64,000 nt of DNA from Antennarius striatus (GCF_040054535.1 NC_090783.1:3399501-3463500); one strand, 5' to 3'. Positions 13,701 through 25,878 are shown, counted from the stretch's first letter. A program made the numbers and translations. Notes: generated by a model not told the origin, from the sequence alone.

Positions 13701-16491
13701 ATCTTTTTTTTTAACGTACCATTTGAAGCACTTCAGATATGAGGTCACGGTTTTTAGGATGACATTGGGTCCCCTCACCTGTTGCTGCAGCTCCTCCAGT
13801 TTGCGCTTGCGGGCATGAAGGGCCTTACTGGGAAAGGCCCAGTAATAGTTGGATGTGCCCACTCTTTCGCAGTCCACCATGTTGTCGTCTACCAGGCTCT
13901 GCAGCACATCTTTAACAGTCATGGGAGCTTAAAACAGCACAGAGAGAAGAAAAAACACCTTTTAAATTAAATGAATGACTATTATCTCTCTCATCACACG
14001 CCCAGAAAATTTGATTTGTGAATAAGTGATGCGTGATTGAGGTGGGATTATACTGTATAACAAACAAGGCTTTAGGGAAATAATGGATGTAACTGATGTT
14101 AGACTTATCATCACATTCTAGTGAGGGTTTTAAAAATAGAAGTCAAGTTCAGGTATCATTTTACTGATAGCGAGGCTCACCACTCAAACATTCACAAACG
14201 CAAACCCACACATGTGGAGCCTATCTGGCCTGTTTTATACTTGACTGAGAACGAGTGTGTGAGAGGATGTTATAGAACAGAAGTTCCATCTTGAGAAGCA
14301 TCAGCGGTGAAATCGGATACTCCCACGCGTCAGCTCAACCATTCTGCAATGAAACTGAAAGAGCTTATCTGCCGAGTCTTGATAACATGCTTGACGGCAT
14401 CGAAAATAAAACGGAGAACCGAAAACATAAGAAAAAGCACTCAGACGTTCTTTCGCCGGCTCTCCTCGTGATTCAAAAACCTTTTTGTTTCTTCAGCTTC
14501 AAATCATTCTGTATTTTAATGGCTGCCGGTGTGTTATTACCACTATTTTTCAATCTAGCTGAGATCATTCTCTTGGCGCCTTTTCACACATTTTCTCTCC
14601 TCCTTCGGGAGCATGTACCCATAATGCAGATCTCTCATTGACCCCTTCCCCCATCACTCGGTAACTACATCATGCCCAAGTAAGGGGGTCAAAAACATGT
14701 GCTTTTAATCATAGCGACATGATCCAGTTTCTCCAGGATTAACGTCCACTTTAAAACACCCCTCCCCTCTTACTCTGCACAGTTCTGTTCCTCTGCAAGG
14801 AACAGCACATAAAAATCCAAGTTTGTATATTTTTATGACCGTCCGCCCCAATGCTCACAATCTAGGGCTCAATGCTAACATTGAGGTAATAGGTTTCATT
14901 TAAAAGCTGTGAGCTGCCTGATGAGATTACTGACATCGATAGTTCTGGATCTGCATATGTTTATACTAAATACACTAAATATGGTAACAGCCAGTCCCGG
15001 TTGCCATGGTTATTTATTATACAGAACACGGACGATGCATAGGGGAGCAGAGCCTGTTGATACCAACTCTGTGGTCTTAAATAATTAAAGTGACGATGCT
15101 TTACTTATACTTCTGATACTTCAGTTGGTATTTATACATGATTTATCCCATTTATGACTTCTAAAGCACACTGCAGTCCTAAAAATGGTGTTATAAACCA
15201 AACCACATTTTTTAAAATGTTTTAATAGTTCCCTGTTGAGGTGAAGACAAAATGATGTGGTGGACTCAGTAACAAAACAAGTCAAGGATTAGAAGCTGCA
15301 TGTTTTGATAATGGTTTGTTCTCATTTTGTTTAAGATCATCATAGTCAGAAATTTAATCCAACTTAAATCTAATTCAGCCGTACATAACCTGAATAAATT
15401 GGTTTTCTCTGCAGATTACCACTGAAATATAGATCACATGAAAACTCCTCGGCACTTGACCAGCTTGTCATCTGGACAGACCCCTTAAAAAATTACAAGT
15501 CAGTGTTTTTTCTTTTGAAAAATACTGATTATTTCATACCTATGCCTTTCGTTTTAGGGGCGATCTTCTCAATGTCTTTCAGCTGAAACACGTCTTTCTG
15601 TAGAGGAGGACGGAACATATCGGAGTAAATAGGAAACACTGAACATCTCTTGATATCTGTATTAATATCAGCAAGCTTCTAGCAGCAAATAAATCGGGAT
15701 GTTTGGAAAGTAATGAAACTAGCAACCTAAAAACTGTAATATTTTATTTTTTACATTCTATTTAAATATGAATGCATATTAACTGATCAAAAATACTTCC
15801 TGAACAATGGCTGGGGCTGACTCACCGTTTCAAAGAAAATTTCCATCATGCGAGTTCTCTTCTCCTCCAAACTTAGTCCTTTCTTCTTTGACTGTAACAG
15901 AAAGGATAACATAAGACTTGGATCACTTTAGTGATGGTGGTTTATATCCTACTATATACATAACATTGAAATAGCCCATAACAGAAGTGACAGACACCCT
16001 GAATGAGGGATATACTGTACTGTATTTTGAAAAAAATATTCCAGCACAAGTTTCATTCTGTAAGGTGTAAAACATGGACATGTTATAATACAACATCTTG
16101 AGTAGATGTACGTTAAATATCGGCTGCATGTGACTTTTTATTGTGTTGTTTCTATTTGGATTGATGTTGTAATATCCCTCCCAGCCACCAGGGGCAGCAC
16201 TGAGCAGCAGTCCGCTAAGAGAGAAAGTAATACTGTACAGTATCTATGAGCAATCGTGCTAATGACAATGACTTAAACGACATTCAAGTTGCTTAAAGTG
16301 ACCTCAGTGAACTTATAGCGTCAGTGAACTTATACCGTCACTGAATTGTTCATGTGAACAATTCAGTGCCGGTATCGCTGGTCACAACGGTTAATGTCAA
16401 CGATAGCCAAGAGCTAACTTAGCTTGGCTTTGCTAGCCTGTAAATATGCAAAGCAATTGAACTGTACATAAAGGCGAGCCCAGCTTACCAT
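7734..16491 (-). CDS. mnd1: MND1, meiotic nuclear division protein 1
   Basis: This is the nuclear partner of HOP2/PSMC3IP; the heterodimer stimulates DMC1 and RAD51 strand exchange between homologues in meiosis. Eight coding exons: 16489-16491, 15826-15891, 15540-15597, 13779-13927, 12473-12547, 12267-12381, 9287-9331 and 7734-7840. All introns are GT-AG and the phases join into exactly 205 codons plus TGA, the human length. The N-terminus ([19 protein letters not shown], then [19 protein letters not shown] and [19 protein letters not shown]) is the winged-helix region. Residues about 75-150 are a Lys/Glu-rich coiled coil. The C-terminus ends [13 protein letters not shown]...[12 protein letters not shown], near-identical to human. 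Exon 1 contributes only the ATG. No damage is seen. The gene sits between TMEM131L and TRIM2 on the same strand, flanked by direct repeats. Confidence 0.96.
16304..16375. repeat. 17-bp tandem duplication running into a 44-bp hairpin
   Basis: Two tandem 17-mers, TCAGTGAACTTATAGCG (16304-16320) and TCAGTGAACTTATACCG (16321-16337), overlap a near-perfect palindrome at 16332-16375. Its 21-bp arms match at 20 of 21 positions around a 2-base centre (16353-16354). It lies in MND1 intron 1, about 115 bases from the start codon. Confidence 0.8.
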
Positions 16492-17255
16492 CGTGTTATG
16501 TGTGCTGTACCATCAAGCTCCTCTAGTTAAAATGTGAGGTACTTTGAGTTTCTTTACGATGTATTTTTCCGCTACACTTGTGAAATTAATCAAAATATCC
16601 GATACTGAATTTCCCGCTGAATACTGACATCAGATTTTGCTGCGTTTAACGGTATCGTAATTTCCGGTTCAACTGACGTGCTACGACCCAATGTTCAACA
16701 AGACACTGCAAGCATAAATACTGTATACTGTTTCACATAAGTTTGAAGCTGTATCAACACCAGTTTAATACGTTAGTTATTCATTTCAACCCATTCAGCC
16801 ACACTGATTACTCGATTTCTTTAATTTCTATAGAATTTATCGGCTAAAATAGTTTTGTTTGCGTCAGTTAAATTATTTCTGAATGTCATTGAATGCATCA
16901 ATATAGGGGCGAAGCGACGTGTTTGACGTCATTCCGTGATTTTCTAGCGCCCTCTCCTGTCCAATTTGAATACAAAGTTCTGTTTTTTGTTAATTTAATC
17001 TGATTCAAATAACTTCATACTGGTGGCCTAACACTCAAGTCTGACCAAAGAACTGGATGTTACTCAGATTTTCTCGCTACTGCTAAAGCTGCTTGCCGGT
17101 CTGGTCTCTAACTGATGATGATGACTATGATGATAATGAAGAAAACCTACTTACTGATAAGACTGACCAGCTAAATATGACTGACCAGCAGCAACAAAGC
17201 AGAGCTGAGGGCTCAGTGTGGACTAACTTTATTTAGCCCATACATTAGCCCATGT

Positions 17256-18251
17256 TATTTTTTATTAAAAGATACAGATTTCACTACACCGTATTTGAAT
17301 TTGTCTCTTTAGATACTTTTAAATAATAAAAATAATCATCATCCTTTATTGTCCCACAGTGGGGAAATTTGTGTGATTGTGGCAGCGGGGGGTCATACAT
17401 AAATACTTAAATAATATACATATGAATGATCTAAATACTTCCTACATGACTATTGGGTCATGGACTGCAGTTCTGCACAAGGACCACACTCAAATTTTGA
17501 GCTTTCTTTTACATTTTCCCATTGGACACTACTGTTCTACTGCATTTCGTTAATTTAATCTGCCAGCGTCAGTTTATAGTGACTTAAAAGATAAGATTTG
17601 AAGCCTTTGGCTTGTAATTCCTCACAAAAACTGTCTTGGGCTCCTTGTTGTTTTTATTGACTTATTTATACTTATTTGTGACTTATTTATACCACAAATT
17701 TCCCCACTGTGGGACAATAAAGGTCTTTTATTATTGACTTGTTAGCACTTCTTCACTTCCTCACTTTCGTGTGTAACTTTCTGGTAGTTTTTCAATCAAC
17801 ATGGGAAATTATCAAACATGTTGCTATAAAAGAAAATCACAAAAACAATTCCTTCATGTTTTCTGATGAGCCATCAGATGTTTGCTTGACCACAAATAGC
17901 TGTAATGAATGGTGTTCTCAATGGCAGTGACACTCAAGAGAAACTATGCACATCCATAGGAGCGCTTTGACATGCAGCATGTTACACTCATGAATCATTG
18001 TTAGGACAGGTTGGGCACGTAAAAACATGAAATTTATACTCCACTTCTTTTATGGGTGTGTCAGTCGCAGTAAACAAAACTGCAGCTAAGAATATTATTT
18101 TTTGCAGTATCAGCACTGCTAGTTACTGGTGTGCTTGTAATATGGAGCCAAAGGTTTCCACAATTAACATACATAATGTGAGAATGCTGATCTACACATT
18201 GTCTCAGAGATTATCCTCAGGATAAATAAATGAACTTAGACATTTGGAAGC
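17256..18251 (+). repeat. Dispersed direct repeat, copy 2, interrupted by a MITE
   Basis: Homologous to 6202-6822 in the same orientation. The left part (ATACAGATTTCACTA near 17271) and the right part (17730-18251) are separated by extra sequence. Most of that extra sequence lies between the 31-bp inverted repeats at 17343 and 17723. Both copies lie outside the MND1 coding span, one on each side. Confidence 0.75.
17343..17723. mobile_element. MITE-like element with perfect 31-bp terminal inverted repeats
   Basis: The left end 17343-17373 begins CCTTTATTGTCCCACAGTGG and is the exact reverse complement of 17693-17723. The 381-bp body encodes no transposase, so it is a non-autonomous DNA-transposon-like element. 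I see no convincing target-site duplication. The short match GATCTAAATACTTCCT near 17429 to copy 1 near 6275 makes the boundaries slightly uncertain. Confidence 0.7.
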
Positions 18252-18356
18252 ATTTATTTATATATTTACATACTGTACATATTTACACAGCATATATACA
18301 TACTGCTTGTGCATTAAAGTAAAACTCCAGAGCCCAAAGGGTCCAAGATTGACTTC

Positions 18357-18458
18357 TTCAACTACAGGAACCTCTATCGAGTGCCCATCTTTCAACTACA
18401 GGAACCTCTATCGAGTGCCCATCTTTCAACTACAAGAACCTCTATCGAGTGCCATTCT
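18357..18458. repeat. 34-bp tandem repeat, three copies
   Basis: The unit starts TTCAACTACAGGAACCTCTA at 18357, 18391 and 18425. Copies 1 and 2 are identical; copy 3 has one G-to-A change and a divergent end. The period is not a multiple of three, so it is not coding. Confidence 0.85.
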
Positions 18459-18861
18459 TACTCCAGTCTGAACAGGTGGATCAGTCAGATGTGTCCTTTT
18501 TTTAAAAAAACAAAACTTATATACTGTTATAATCCCCGGAGGAAAATTCGTAATTAATTTCATCACCGCTTGTCTTCGTTTTGACCGGACGTTTCCTTCT
18601 GTATCGTTATTGGTCTCTTTCATGTCAGGCCACGGAACAGAATCGGTTGAATCAGAGCTATCTACAGTAGTTTACTGTGGGAAACGCAGTGTGTAAAACC
18701 AACCTAATGGTGACTTTATTTGTGTATTTCTTCCTCACATTAACAAAATATAAAATTAAAACTATTGTGTTTTATTTTTGAACTGACAAAATATTTTTAC
18801 CTTTAATCCCCGCCTGAAACAAATAAATTGGTTTGGCGCCCGGTGCTGTTAAAAAGTCTTA

Positions 18862-18876
18862 CCGGATGTGACGTCA
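18862..18876. promoter_or_regulatory. ETS plus full CRE composite site next to a splice-donor-like sequence
   Basis: CCGGAT (18862-18867) is followed directly by the palindromic CRE TGACGTCA (18869-18876), a pairing common in vertebrate promoters. On the minus strand the same bases run into CCG|GTAAGA, a good 5' splice site (exon side ending at 18863). This could be an upstream noncoding first exon for MND1 or for an unannotated transcript. Confidence 0.35.
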
Positions 18877-20329
18877 CTTTTCTTCGACATCTTTTTAATT
18901 ACTTTCGCAGCAATATTGGAGTATTAGCGCCACCTTCTGGTCAGACAGGTGCAGCGATGGACAGGAGGTCATGTTTTTTGTTCATTTTAACAAACTAATT
19001 AGAGCAAATATCAAAATGACAAATATAGGTGTAGGTTTTCAGGTTCATTCGTCATATGATGACGTGATTTGTCATATCATGAGGATCAAACTATAAATGC
19101 ACTACTGGTTATAGGTATAATATGAAGAAACTGAATTGACTTTATGGAGGTTTCTGCTTTGTGGGTGCTGTATGCTTTGTTTTTCTAACTGTCTGATGGA
19201 CAGAGCGGGGACTGCACTGAATTACAAGCACCCACAACAAGGATAACTATAAGCTATATTTAGATGGAACTTACTGCCTCTTAGCAGTTTCTTTACATAG
19301 GGAAGATCCCAAACACACACAATAAAAAAAAAGAATAGAACAGTAAAATTATAAAAAAATCATAGTACAAGAAAAATTGAGCCCAAGAAAAATCAGTATA
19401 TACTTACATATTAAAATATTTTTTATATTTTAATTAACACTGAATTGGTGTTTGATTTTGATTTTATTTTTTATTTTGACTTGTATTTTATTAAAATACA
19501 GTACAGCGTGTTAGTGATTCTGGAACAAATATAAAAGCTCATGTTAAGGGAGTGCAGGTGATCACAGTTCAGATGAATCAAACAAACTATTTTGGTTAAG
19601 TCTAATAAACCCTATCGAACTTATTTTCAGCATGGTAGATGCATTCTGCAACAAATTCAGTTAAAAATGTCCTGAAACTTCCTTCACTCCAACCAAACAT
19701 GTATGCACACTCACAGCATATTTTATGTCAACATATGGAATGGTTTCTTTTTGGTTCTTGATCACATCACAATGCATATATGCCTGTCACACCCACATAC
19801 AGTGTGTTTTTGCAAATCCAGTTAAGCAGGAGTTTGGCATTGGCTTTAACAAACATTTGCAAGTAAATTTATTGAGGACATATAACATTAGCAAGTTGTC
19901 ACATGAAGATAGAAGAATTATTAAGGTTTCTTTTGGTGATGGAATTCAGTGTCTACCTGAAATAGACTACTGCACCTTGCACGGTTGCTGTTCTAGTGAA
20001 TATTAGTGAAAGCAGCATGCACAGAGATGCTTACTCGTGCTCTAAAATAACCTGCTCCCTGCAGAAGCGGAACAGTTTCTTTTCATAATGAACATACAAG
20101 ATGTGAGGACTCTTGAGAGCATTTATCAAGAAGTTGCACTTCCTGAAACTCTCAGTAGAATTATCATCATTTTTCAGGTGATTGAGATACTTATTTACTC
20201 AAAAGTGTCCAGCCAGCATTTTTAAAAGTTCCAGTTTTTCTTCAACATCACAACAATTTCTGCTTAAGTTTAGTTCTTCAGTTCAGTACAGTTAAAACGG
20301 AATGTGAACAAAGTTGTGACTGTGTTTTC

Positions 20330-20335
20330 TTTATT
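20330..20335 (-). terminator. Candidate proximal TRIM2 polyadenylation signal
   Basis: Minus-strand AATAAA 184 bases past the TRIM2 stop. TRIM2 usually has a long 3' UTR, and further AATAAA hexamers occur at about 19868 and 19487, so this may be only a proximal site. Confidence 0.3.
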
Positions 20336-20518
20336 CGGTGTCAGAGGTGATGTCACACACACACTAGTGGAGAACATTCATACAGATGGCAGAAAGACGG
20401 CACGATCCAGGGAGGAATTGGTGAAGGAACGGTGGCAATTCTGCTGGTCGCTCCGCACACTTGCGCACGTGACGGTACGTGCAAGCTCCACAGTTTGTGC
20501 ACTGAGGAAGAGGAGGTG

Positions 20519-23500
20519 CTACTGCAGGTAGCGGTAGATTTTGAAGCAGTGGTTTCCAGAATCTGCAACCACAACATGTCCGTCAGAAGTGAGGGCCAGT
20601 CCCTGAGGGCCGTACAGAGGGTCTGCAGACGTGTTGATGTAGGACAGGAACGAGCCGCTACCGTCAAACACCTGCAAGAGAGAGAAAGAGATGGCAACGG
20701 GCTTCTGTTTAGATTTGAATTTAGGATAAAATCTACACGATCTGACTGATTAAACTGTTACATCATTGAGTAAATGTAAATTCATTAAATTTGAATCTTT
20801 GTAAAAAAATGGTTTCACTCCATTACATAATTGGATGCAAAATTCAAAACATTGGCGTCACCAAAATTGGCATTTGTTGAATTTGTCTGCTGCCCTTAAG
20901 GTTTTTCTGAGGTCAGATTAGAGTTTATTATTATAAATTAAAATTTAAAATTAATTAAGTAAAGGTTGCTTTGAAGAAGAAGAAAAAGTAACATGTTTAA
21001 TAGGAATCCAGTGAAGAAATAAAATTAGTCTCGCATTTCCACCCAGAAAAAAATGTTAGTTTTTTTGTAATCCTGCTAATAACCAGACACTAGTGTGGTT
21101 GGAATAAATGAAATCCAATCCAATGGATATTAAATTAGACCTACAAGTTAGTTAAATAAGATAAAATTCTGGGCTGATCTAAAGACTTTTGCTGAGGGGA
21201 CACTTTTGGACTGACCTGTATCCTGCTGTTGCCCCAGTCGGCTACGATGATGTTTCCGTTCACGTCCACCGCCACCCCTGTGGGGGCGTTGAACTGGCCG
21301 TTACCTTCGCCATTAGAACCAAACTTCAGCAAGAATTCTCCTTCTGTGTTAAACACCTGTAAAATAAATAAATACAGCAACAGTGGGGTGAAAAAAAGGG
21401 GGAAAACTGCTGCTACTTATAGAAAGATGAGAGAATAAAGAACAAACAAAGGAAATACAGGAAATAAAAAATAAAACCGTATGTACCTCTGTTCTCTTTT
21501 TTTAATTTTATTGCTCACCTTGACCGAATGGTTGTGGAAATCTGTCACGATGATCTCATTGTTGTTGTTGACGGCAGCAAAGTGAGGGCCTGACAATGAA
21601 GAGGATATGAACGGTTTGTCTGAGTTCAGTTTGTGACGACGGGTGTTTTTAGAGGACATGGTTGTTAATATGATCATAAATGGACTGAATAGCAAATAAA
21701 AATGAAGGTTATATAAAAATGTATTTTGAAGGTCAACAATGTAGGAATAACACATTCAAATGTTGGAATTAAGAAGTCGTTTATTTCAATGTCCGGAGGG
21801 AACGTTTCATCTGTCTCAGAGGAGGATTGCTGCATTTCTACGGTGGCCCAGGATGGACAAACTACTGCATGTTGAATCTATGTAAAAATATTTTTGTTAT
21901 ACTAAATTAATTACTGACTGTCTTTAATTGTCTAAAAATCAAAGGATGAGGGGATCTTCATGGTTCCTGGGGTGACATAAAGTTTTCATTCCATGCAGGA
22001 GTGAGCTGGCTGGAGATGGACCTTAAGGAGTAGTACACGTATTACCATTGAGTGTACCTGCAAACTGCTTGTCACCGTTGCCACGGTTACCAAACTTGGT
22101 GACTAGCTTGCCGTTGAGCTGAAAGATGAAGACGCAGCAGGATTTGTTGTCGACCACAATGATGTGACCGTTTCTGTCCACCGACACGCCTTTAGGGCCC
22201 ATCAGCTTCCCCGAGCCGATCTTACTCTGGAAGAGAGAAGGTTCTGCGTCTTGTTGCATCCCAAAATACTGAAAGGAAAGAGTTCTAGAAAGAACAATCT
22301 GTCTGCTTACCTTAAACTTGCCTTCACTTGAAAAGATGCTGACCCACTTGTTGTCATAATCCGCGATGATGATGTCTCCGTTGGGGTGGACGGCAACGCC
22401 GGTGGGCCGCTGCAGCTGGCCCGGGGTCCGGCCCCGGACACCGAAGCGGCTTTTAAACTGACCATCATTTGAGAAAACCTGCAGCACAAACATTGGAAAA
22501 AAATTAAAATGCATCAGCTTAAATGTCCCCAAACACACTCCAAAGTTTGAAGCAGTGACAAAACACGGCGGTTTTTACCTGCACACACTGGTTGTTGCTG
22601 TCTGCTATCAGCACCTTGCCCAAAGAGGAAGCAGCCACTCCTTGCAAGTTAGTGAATTCTCCTTTATTTCGTCCTTTGGTGCCTGGAAAACAAATGAAAA
22701 TCCACTCAAAACATACCAGTGAACTGATAGCTTTGTAAACAGCCACAATGTGAAATATACTTCAAAGAAAACTCACCAATCCTGAAGATGAGATCGTCCT
22801 CGATGGGGTTCTCTTTCCTCCGTCCTATGCTGTACATGCTGGCCGGCCTCTTGATGGCCTTTTGTTTTATGTGGCTACTGCCTGGAGACTTGAGCCTCTT
22901 CTTCACGCTGTCTGAACCCGGAGACACGTCTATAGACTTGATGGCCTTTATCTTAAAGGGACTCCCTTTAATGTGTTGGTCGTATAACCGCAGCGATAAA
23001 TGAAAAACGCCTTCTTTGGGAGCTGTGAACAGGTACTCGTAGGTGCCGTTCTTGTTGTCCAGTATCTCCCCTTCACCTTTCCCGCCATCAGGTGAGGAGA
23101 TGTCAGCCGTGATCACTGCGTTGCCCATTTTGCACAGCTCCTTGTCTTTGTCCTTAGTTGTTATGGCGATGGAAGAGGGCACGCCAACAACACAGTGCCT
23201 CAACCCTTCCCCGGTCGCCACCGTCTCATAGGCCACGGCGTTAGTCGTCACGATGGTGCCCAGGTTGTGGATGGACTTCTTCAGTCCGTCCGTCTCCACC
23301 ACAAAGTCCAGCTGGTCGTTCTCTTCGGGGTGCAGAGGAAGCTCCCGGCTGGCGAGCTCCACCAGTCGCTCGCTCATCTGCTTCTTCACCAGCAGCACCT
23401 CGGCCTCGGTGCCGTGGCTCAGCGCCTGCTCCGTGAAGTTACAGCTGCTGTTGATGCCCTCCTGGCCCTGCAGCAGCGCGTCCAGCTGGGCCTGGAGGAC

Positions 23501-25878
23501 CTACGTAGACACACCCGGCCAGGGGGCGGACTTTGAGCTCACATCACACAACGTGTTAAAAGTTTGTGCAAGATCTGAGCAGGAAAAGTGTGTTTTTGTA
23601 ACGGCAGAGTGTTTTTATCTCACAAATAATCATAAAAATATATCTAATCTTATATAATCCAAAAACATGTGCAAGGACAATGTTTTGTCAAATACTTTTG
23701 TTTATGATCTGCAAAACATTTGCAGAAATATATATTTAGCAATGCTACACCCATTAGACTCAGTGGTACTAAAATAAGATGAACATTAGCATGAAGGTTA
23801 ACATCTGGTAAAGAAAGAAAGAACATAAGATAATCTCCTTTTCTGTTACTTCACCTTCTGCTTGAGTCCGTAGTTCACCTCCAGCTCCATCAGTAAAACG
23901 CTCTTGCGGACGTTCAGGGTCTTCTGCAACTCGTCAAAGATGGTGTGGATGTCATCCTCGATGGAGGTCTTCTGATGAGTCAGCTGCTGCAGGATCTCCG
24001 ACAGCGTCTGAAGGGCCGAGTCGATCTCTGGTAATCTGGCGAGGGCGGAGGAATCAGGCGGTGAGTCAACAGTCATATGACGCTATGAGGCCATAAAGGA
24101 TTCTCTCATTCCTGCCACCATTCCAGTGAGGAATCTGGAGCGATGAGGTCACATGATGCTGTTATTGTACCTCTTCTTAACGGCGTCGAGCTGATCCTGT
24201 AATGAGGCTTTGTGTTGTTCCACTACATCTTTCAGAGGCACGGTTGGGTGTTCTCCATGTTCTCCACTCGTACACTCCTGACACATGGCGGTTTCACAAG
24301 GCGGACAGTAGAATTCCATGACCTAAGACACAGGAATACAGACGTAACTATGATGGTGACGGTAAAATGTACATTTTCAGTGATCTTGTCTTCATCAAGC
24401 TTGAAATTTCTGGATGGAATATTATGAATTTTTCTTGATAATGAGTTCCACAAAGCTCAAAAAAGCTCTGGATCTCTCGGTAGCGCCACCTTCAGGTTGA
24501 CATTTCTGGTTCGGAATATGTCTACATGAACCATATAAGGATGATTTGTCATCAAAAATAAAAAAATATTCAAAAATGGAGCAAAATATGTCGATCTTTC
24601 ATCCGCAGAACCAATTTTTTGCCGCAGAGCGAGAGTTAGCATGGTAACGGTGGTTTCAATAACCGTCATATCTGCTGAACATCTGCATCGTTTTGTAAAG
24701 AAACACATTTGTTTGGCAGACTCTCACATTGCCTCCATGGTTGGGGCAGGAGAGCAGCTGTCCTGTGGCCACAGTGGTGATGTTGTTGAGGGTGGCGGCC
24801 TCCGGGCTGCAGCGGTCTGGCGCCCGTTGCAGCACGTCCATCAGGTTGGTGATGAAGAAGTTATTCTGCAACGCCGCCACACCTTTCTCCGGCAGGATGG
24901 AGGTCTGGCGGCACACGGGGCAGGACAGTGTGAGGCTGTGGGCCGGGATGTAATTCTGCAGGCACCTGGAGGAGGATGAGGGTAAGGAATATTGACTGAT
25001 CGGGATGTAATTCTGTGACGACTGATATCCTGTCATTTATATTATTGCTTGGTTAAATGCCTGTAAACAAAATGATAAAAACCAAGTACATGCAAACCAA
25101 GCTCTTGGTTATTTAGTAAAGGTTGAAACATGCGGACAGTGTTACGTCTAGTGCCCTCTAGTGGTGAGATATTTACAGCGCCCTCTGCTGTATTAGTAGG
25201 ATTTATGTTAACAAAATTAAATTACACTGAAAAGGTTGATCATATAATTTTAAATCTCCCTTAATTATAGTAAATAAATTGATTTGTGGAACTAAAAAAG
25301 AACATTTCCCTTGTTACATGTTGAGCATTCCTTGATTTGTAGAACAAACTACCAGCAATATGACTACAATGCATGTATTCTGATATTTAACTAGTGAATT
25401 ATCTAATTTATTCAACTGTACAAACTAATGTCACCTGACCTTATTGAAACAAAAATATTTAATGAAAATTTAACAGTTTTATTTCACCACAAGTGTGGTT
25501 TGTGTCAGAAACAAAGGCTGGTTGTTAAGAGATGACGGCACCGACACGCCCAAGGACAAAACACCATCTCTTGTGGGAAAATGACAAATAACAAATAGAG
25601 TGTTAAGTGCATAGAATTTATAAGAAGTTATAGTATGCAGCATCCATTTCTTGCAAAAAACCAAACTACAAATCACACACTTGAGTGCACTTTTTCAACG
25701 TTCACAAACACTCGTGCACAATTTAACACAACAGAACCACTCACCTCTCACAGAAGGTGTGCAGGCAGGGCAGTACTTTGGGGTTTTCGTAGCGATCCAG
25801 ACATATGCTGCAGATCAAGAACTGCTTGTCAATCTGGCGTACCACAGGGCTGGGAATAGTGGAACCTTCACTGGCCAT
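20519..25878 (-). CDS. trim2: TRIM2, tripartite-motif E3 ubiquitin ligase (TRIM-NHL)
   Basis: This is a cytoplasmic E3 ligase, mainly neuronal, known to ubiquitinate neurofilament light chain and BIM. Eleven coding exons: 25745-25878, 24728-24965, 24171-24322, 23855-24035, 22777-23500, 22579-22682, 22311-22478, 22058-22226, 21519-21589, 21216-21356 and 20519-20671. All introns are GT-AG and the total is 744 aa plus TAG, the human length. The RING is at about residues 23-63 (C23, C26, C38, H40, C43, C46, C60, C63). The B-box is at about 113-154 ([20 protein letters not shown]). A coiled coil spans about 165-250 and a filamin-type domain about 320-421 (GSPFKIKAI). Six C-terminal NHL repeats follow ([39 protein letters not shown], ending [10 protein letters not shown]). 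The start is the conserved MASEG. All zinc ligands are present and no damage is seen. Confidence 0.97.
25152..25190 (-). promoter_or_regulatory. Pair of CTCF-like motifs in TRIM2 intron 1
   Basis: Plus-strand TGCCCTCTAGTGG (25152-25164) is the reverse complement of CCACTAGAGGGCA, a full match to the CTCF core CCASYAGRKGGCR. A second close match, GCGCCCTCTGCTG, lies at 25178-25190 in the same orientation, 13 bases away. Confidence 0.4.

Larger units (their letters stand above)
16492..20329. other. MND1 5' flank and MND1-TRIM2 intergenic region
   Basis: No protein-coding gene is seen. The region contains the MND1 promoter area, with an ETS core TTTCCGG at 16661-16667 and TGACGTG at 16674-16680. 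It also holds repeat copy 2 with an embedded MITE, a 34-bp tandem repeat at 18357-18458, and a CRE/ETS composite near 18862. AT-rich DNA follows to the TRIM2 3' end; part of it could be TRIM2 3' UTR if a distal poly(A) site is used. Confidence 0.55.

Noticed and set aside
16190-16205. CCACCAGGGGCAG as a CTCF site
   Set aside because: One G short of the core motif, so spacing is wrong.
18357-18458. CRISPR-like array
   Set aside because: The units abut with no spacers and the genome is animal; it is a plain tandem repeat.
19725-20006. 93-codon plus-strand open frame downstream of TRIM2
   Set aside because: No domain or splice support; it is antisense to possible TRIM2 3' UTR.
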